A DNA stretch of 33,296 nt from an uncultured Clostridia bacterium (GTDB lineage Bacteria > Bacillota > Clostridia > TANB77 > CAG-508), in NCBI GenBank assembly GCA_934132805.1, contig CAKPAB010000010.1:1-33296 (forward strand), written 5' to 3'. This document shows, in pieces, positions 30,953 through 33,296 of the stretch. Position 1 is the first letter of the stretch, and every line of letters begins with the position of its first letter. The position numbers were made by a program, and so were the translations under genes. The notes beneath the pieces were generated by a model, which saw nothing but the letters and a program-made list of their open reading frames with translations, was not told where the DNA came from and searched no databases.

Positions 30953-31300
30953 CTATACTAAACAATTCAATTCTTTTTTAACAGTTTCCAAGATTTGAGC
31001 AACTTGTTTATCTGATGATGTTTTTTCTATTTTTGTTAATTCTGATAGTACGTGCTCTATTGTTTTTTCTTGATTCGACATCCTTTTCATAAATAACAAC
31101 TTCTCTTCGTATTCGAAAAGCTTTTTCTCCCCTTTCTTTATTATGTCTCTAACAGCTTGCCTTGTTATTTGGTTGTTTTCTGCTATTTCTGATAGTGACA
31201 AGTCGTTATTGTAGTAGTCATTTAAGAATTCAAATTGTTTTTGGGTTAACAATTTTCCATATAAATCACACAATATACTTATTTTTACGTTTTTTTCCAT
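30953..31300 (-). CDS. ylxM: YlxM/p13-family DNA-binding protein
   Basis: A 115-residue sigma-70 region-4-like helix-turn-helix protein (LLTQKQFEFLNDYYNNDLSL, then SEIAENNQITRQAVRDIIKKG), followed by a helical tail. YlxM is linked to ffh throughout Firmicutes and stimulates SRP GTPase activity in streptococci. ATG 31300 is chosen over the frame opening at 31354 because AGAGGG is about nine bases upstream and the longer form overlaps the promoter. First gene of the seven-gene operon. Confidence 0.93.
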   Translation of the reverse strand: MEKNVKISILCDLYGKLLTQKQFEFLNDYYNNDLSLSEIAENNQITRQAVRDIIKKGEKKLFEYEEKLLFMKRMSNQEKTIEHVLSELTKIEKTSSDKQVAQILETVKKELNCLV

Positions 31301-31332
31301 AATAACTACCCTCTTTTTTGTAATGCTATTAT

Positions 31333-31361
31333 ACTTTACACCATTTTTGTGCATTTGTCAA
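31333..31361 (-). promoter_or_regulatory. Promoter of the ylxM-ffh-rpsP-khpA-rimM-trmD-rplS operon
   Basis: Perfect TTGACA (31361-31356), 17-bp spacer, TAAAGT (31338-31333). A perfect TATAAT lies five bases further (31333-31328) but at a 22-bp spacing from this -35. Confidence 0.55.
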
Positions 31362-31383
31362 GGGTTTTACGCAATTTTTTTGC

Positions 31384-31410
31384 TGTCAATAGGGACGCCC
31401 CTTTTTGACA
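31384..31410 (+). repeat. REP copy h
   Basis: Consensus copy (GGGACGCCCC core). Inverted pair with copy i across a 13-bp spacer, GATATTAGCACAC. Confidence 0.85.
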
Positions 31411-31423
31411 GATATTAGCACAC

Positions 31424-31452
31424 TTGTCAAAAAAGGGCGTCCCTATTGACAA
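31424..31452 (-). repeat. REP copy i
   Basis: Inverted partner of copy h. It encodes the last two codons and the TAG stop of the dehydrogenase at 31443. Identical to copy d. Confidence 0.85.
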
Positions 31453-32204
31453 ATTTTTCTTTTTTGTACTCTATAAGTAATTTTTGCAACAAAACTACTA
31501 GGCACAAAATGACTAAAGAAAATTCCCAACTTTACATCCAAACCAGGTACAATATAAAATTTACCATTAAGCAGTTTCTGTATTGCAAATTTAGCAACAC
31601 TATAACTATTAGCCTCTCTCATATGAAATTTTACATTTGCAACATTATTAAAATTAGTATTTACTGGACCTGGACATAAAATGCTAATTTGAACATTTGA
31701 TTTTTCTTTTTTTAATTCTTCTCTAATAGATTCTGAAAGTCTTACTACATATGCCTTTGTTGAATAATATGTGGCCATTAATGGTCCTGGCATAAAACCT
31801 GCGATTGATGCAACATTTAAAATTTTACCACTATTTTTTGCTTTCATATCAACTAAGTATAATTTTGTTAAAATATGGTATGCCACAATATTTGTTTTTA
31901 TCATTGTCAATTCTTTGTTCAAATCTGTATGTGTGAAGTTTCCACAGTCTCCAAAGCCTGCATTATTGATTAAGATATCCACATCTTTTTCACTTTTGTG
32001 CAAATCTATACAATTTTGTTCTATTGATAAGTCCATTGATATTACTCGAACTTTTATATTGTTTTCTTTTTTTAATTCTTCTGCTAATTCTTTTAATTTT
32101 TGTTCATCTCTTGCAACTAATATTAAATTGTATCCTTTTTTGGCTAACACTTTTGCCATATCTCTTCCTATTCCAGAAGATGCTCCTGTTATTAATGCTT
32201 TCAT
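31443..32204 (-). CDS. Short-chain dehydrogenase/reductase with a REP-encoded C-terminus
   Basis: A 253-residue classical SDR. NAD(P)-binding TGASSGIG is at residues 6-13 and NNAG at about 79-82. The active-site Ser lies in the NVASIAG block, followed by YYSTKAYVV with the catalytic Tyr-x-x-x-Lys, and LCPGPVNTNF. The Arg32 after the second strand (LILVARD) suggests NADPH preference. The substrate is unknown. GGAGGG precedes the ATG. The final residues Cys-Gln and the TAG stop come from REP copy i, so the original C-terminus may have been replaced or shortened. Confidence 0.93.
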   Translation of the reverse strand: MKALITGASSGIGRDMAKVLAKKGYNLILVARDEQKLKELAEELKKENNIKVRVISMDLSIEQNCIDLHKSEKDVDILINNAGFGDCGNFTHTDLNKELTMIKTNIVAYHILTKLYLVDMKAKNSGKILNVASIAGFMPGPLMATYYSTKAYVVRLSESIREELKKEKSNVQISILCPGPVNTNFNNVANVKFHMREANSYSVAKFAIQKLLNGKFYIVPGLDVKLGIFFSHFVPSSFVAKITYRVQKRKICQ

Positions 32205-32229
32205 AAATTTCCCTCCATTTTTTTATGAT

Positions 32230-32258
32230 ATTGTATCAAAAATACTTTTTTTAAACAA
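32230..32258 (-). promoter_or_regulatory. Possible promoter of the dehydrogenase gene
   Basis: TTGTTT (32258-32253), 17-bp spacer, TACAAT (32235-32230). A moderate match, about 25 bp before the ATG. Confidence 0.4.
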
Positions 32259-32303
32259 TTAATTTAATTAAATTTCTTATATTTTCTTGTATTATGTCAA
32301 TAG

Positions 32304-32331
32304 TGTCAAAAGGGACGCCCCTTCTTGACAA
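32304..32331 (+). repeat. REP copy j
   Basis: Variant with GTCAAAAGGGACG in place of GTCAATAGGGACG and CTTCTTGACA at the other end. It is preceded by a 9-bp partial copy, TGTCAATAG (32295-32303). Inverted pair with copy k. Confidence 0.85.
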
Positions 32332-32346
32332 GTACTAGCAATACAC

Positions 32347-32375
32347 TTGTCAAAAAAGGGCGTCCCTTTTGACAA
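32347..32375 (-). repeat. REP copy k
   Basis: Inverted partner of copy j with a 15-bp spacer, GTACTAGCAATACAC shifted by one base. It carries the same CCCTTTTGAC variant as copy j and ends 1 bp before the stop codon of the membrane protein gene. Confidence 0.85.
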
Positions 32376-32376
32376 C

Positions 32377-32922
32377 CTATTTTTTACTAAATTTATTCAA
32401 AACAATACCAACTTTATGCACAATTTCAGTAGACTTTTTATTAGCAATATCCTTACCAAAAGCCTTACCACTAACAGTCAAAGCTGAAACTAAAGCACTC
32501 AAAACAAACTGAATATTAAATGGCAAATTCATTTGAGTTGAAATTTTTATAGAAATCAAGGCACTTATAGATCCACTCAATACACCACATATGTCACCAA
32601 TAACATCTGCACAAATATTTGCAACTTTGGGTGCGTTTTTTATCAATTTTATTGAGTCTTTTGATCCTTTTACTTTTTTTGTTGCTTTTGCATGAAATTC
32701 TTCTTCATTAGCAACTGTTACTGCTACACCTATAATATCAAAAAATATTCCTAAGAATACTACTAGCACCAATATTAAAAGTGCAGGTATTAAGCTTAAA
32801 TTTGATACTCCATTTGTTGATACATATGCAAATAGCATTGATAATATAAATGTCATTATAAAAGATTGTATAACCCATTTCATATTCGAGTGTTCCTTTT
32901 TATTTTCTTGATTTTTTTTCAT
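32377..32922 (-). CDS. Integral membrane protein resembling the CorB/CNNM transmembrane region
   Basis: A 181-residue protein with about four hydrophobic segments (15-34, 43-70, 104-126, 136-152) and a basic cytoplasmic loop (75-100, ANEEEFHAKATKKVKGSKD). The block FFDIIGVAVTVANEEEFHAKA and the later CGVLSGSISALISIK resemble proteins labelled CorB-like Mg/Co transport in clostridia. The CBS domains of true CorB proteins are absent, so transport is unproven. GGGAAGA precedes the ATG. A perfect TATAAT at 32952-32947, without a strong -35, may start its transcript. Directly upstream is the structured non-coding segment. Confidence 0.75.
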   Translation of the reverse strand: MKKNQENKKEHSNMKWVIQSFIMTFILSMLFAYVSTNGVSNLSLIPALLILVLVVFLGIFFDIIGVAVTVANEEEFHAKATKKVKGSKDSIKLIKNAPKVANICADVIGDICGVLSGSISALISIKISTQMNLPFNIQFVLSALVSALTVSGKAFGKDIANKKSTEIVHKVGIVLNKFSKK

Positions 32923-32952
32923 TAATTAATCTTCCCTTTCCTAATTATTATA

Positions 32953-33018
32953 GAACAAAAGCGGACATTAATAACATTATTACTTATTTAAGACATTTTT
33001 AAGTCCGCGTCTTTGTTC
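32953..33018. repeat. Long inverted repeat upstream of the membrane protein gene
   Basis: GAACAAAAGCGGAC (32953-32966) pairs with GTCCGCgtcTTTGTTC (33003-33018) around a 36-base A/T-rich loop. Its left end abuts the TATAAT of the downstream gene. No T run follows on the minus strand. Confidence 0.6.
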
Positions 33019-33019
33019 G

Positions 33020-33296
33020 TGCGCGAAAATTTATGAAATAAATTTTCTGTGCAATGTAGTTTTATATATTAGGACAAGCACTATGGCTTGCCAATAATTT
33101 CTAAATTAAAATATAGATGGTAAAAATCTAAGTAAATTTTACGGTTTAGGTCTGGTTGAATTTCTCTACTTCCCGCTTAGCATTACTGCTAGAGCCGTTT
33201 CCGTTTAAGGGAACCAGCCAAATAAATTTAGCCACCAGATCGCCACTTAAATCCGTACCTTAATCCCCAGATTTTCAAGCTTTTGATAAAGCAAAC
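33020..33296 (-). ncRNA. Candidate structured RNA, family not identified, running off the window edge
   Basis: This gene-free stretch is GC-enriched for the region: 26 of 60 bases between 33181 and 33240 are G or C. It is dense in complementary segments: a hairpin at 33020-33053, GGCAAGC/GCTTGTCC at 33072-33092, and a multi-part stem closed by CTGG/CCAG and TTCCC/GGGAA (33149-33219). Nested inside is the hairpin TAGCA-GTAA-TGCTA (33175-33195), whose loop is a GNRA tetraloop only on the minus strand. Further small hairpins lie at about 33250-33296. I do not find the signature sequences of RNase P, tmRNA, SRP RNA or the Mg-sensing M-box. It could be a stand-alone RNA or a leader of the membrane protein gene. 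Confidence 0.4.

Noticed and set aside
31443..32204. YmfI, the EF-P-modifying reductase that accompanies ymfF-ymfH
   Set aside because: It is a generic short-chain dehydrogenase about 21 kb from the pair, with no specific evidence.
33020..33296. RNase P RNA, tmRNA, SRP RNA or M-box riboswitch
   Set aside because: I looked for GAGGAAAGTCC, a 3' T-arm with CCA, GGAAGG-AGCAGC and the M-box core and found none. The family is left open.

Overview
This AT-rich window (long A/T tracts, strong AAGGAGG-type ribosome-binding sites, sigma-A-like TTGACA/TATAAT promoters) comes from a low-GC Gram-positive bacterium, most likely an anaerobic member of the Clostridia. Supporting clues are a Spo0E-like sporulation phosphatase, GdpP, the YmfF/YmfH pair, YlxM, and small secreted proteins with a clostridial pilin-like leader. 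This placement is inferred from gene content; no 16S rRNA or other direct marker is present. Almost every gene is on the minus strand. Exceptions are rplI-dnaB, an XRE regulator and an HD-domain protein.

Layout. 1-362: 3'-truncated rpsL with its promoter. 593-2239: unknown coiled-coil protein. 2359-7481: operon SNF2 helicase - unknown 108-aa protein - trmFO. 7623-7787: spo0E-like gene. 7985-10590: ymfF-ymfH M16 peptidase pair. 10757-10927: rpsU. 11186-12997: ftsH. 13234-14259: tilS. 14363-15100: REP-associated tyrosine transposase (RAYT). 15358-17209 (plus strand): rplI-dnaB. 17282-19300: gdpP. 19432-20784: AAA/DUF4143 ATPase with a 33-bp-periodic repeat array upstream. 21058-22795: orphan feoA and an unknown 473-aa protein. 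23061-25430: two pilin-leader/FGE-like secreted proteins. 25677-27000: XRE regulator, small helical protein and HD-domain protein. 27054-31300: the conserved ylxM-ffh-rpsP-khpA-rimM-trmD-rplS operon. 31443-32204: short-chain dehydrogenase. 32377-32922: CorB-like membrane protein. 32923-33296: gene-free stretch that looks like structured RNA.

The most interesting system is the RAYT gene with eleven copies of a 27-29 bp REP-like palindrome (outer arms TTGTCAA/TTGACAA, inner arms AGGG/CCCT around an ACGC loop). All copies lie between 14.2 and 32.4 kb. They occur as inverted pairs with short spacers, flank the RAYT in inverted orientation, sit within 0-7 bp of several stop codons, supply the last two codons and stop of a dehydrogenase, and form about ten N-terminal codons of tilS. 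REP clusters also bound rplI-dnaB. Flipping that segment would restore the usual gdpP-rplI-dnaB order, so the elements may have mediated an inversion.

Other points worth following: a perfect ~475-bp identity joining the 5' halves of two otherwise divergent pilin/FGE-like genes, the 33-bp iteron-like array, a second hairpin family touching the rpsP ribosome-binding site, and the GC-enriched structured segment at the right edge.
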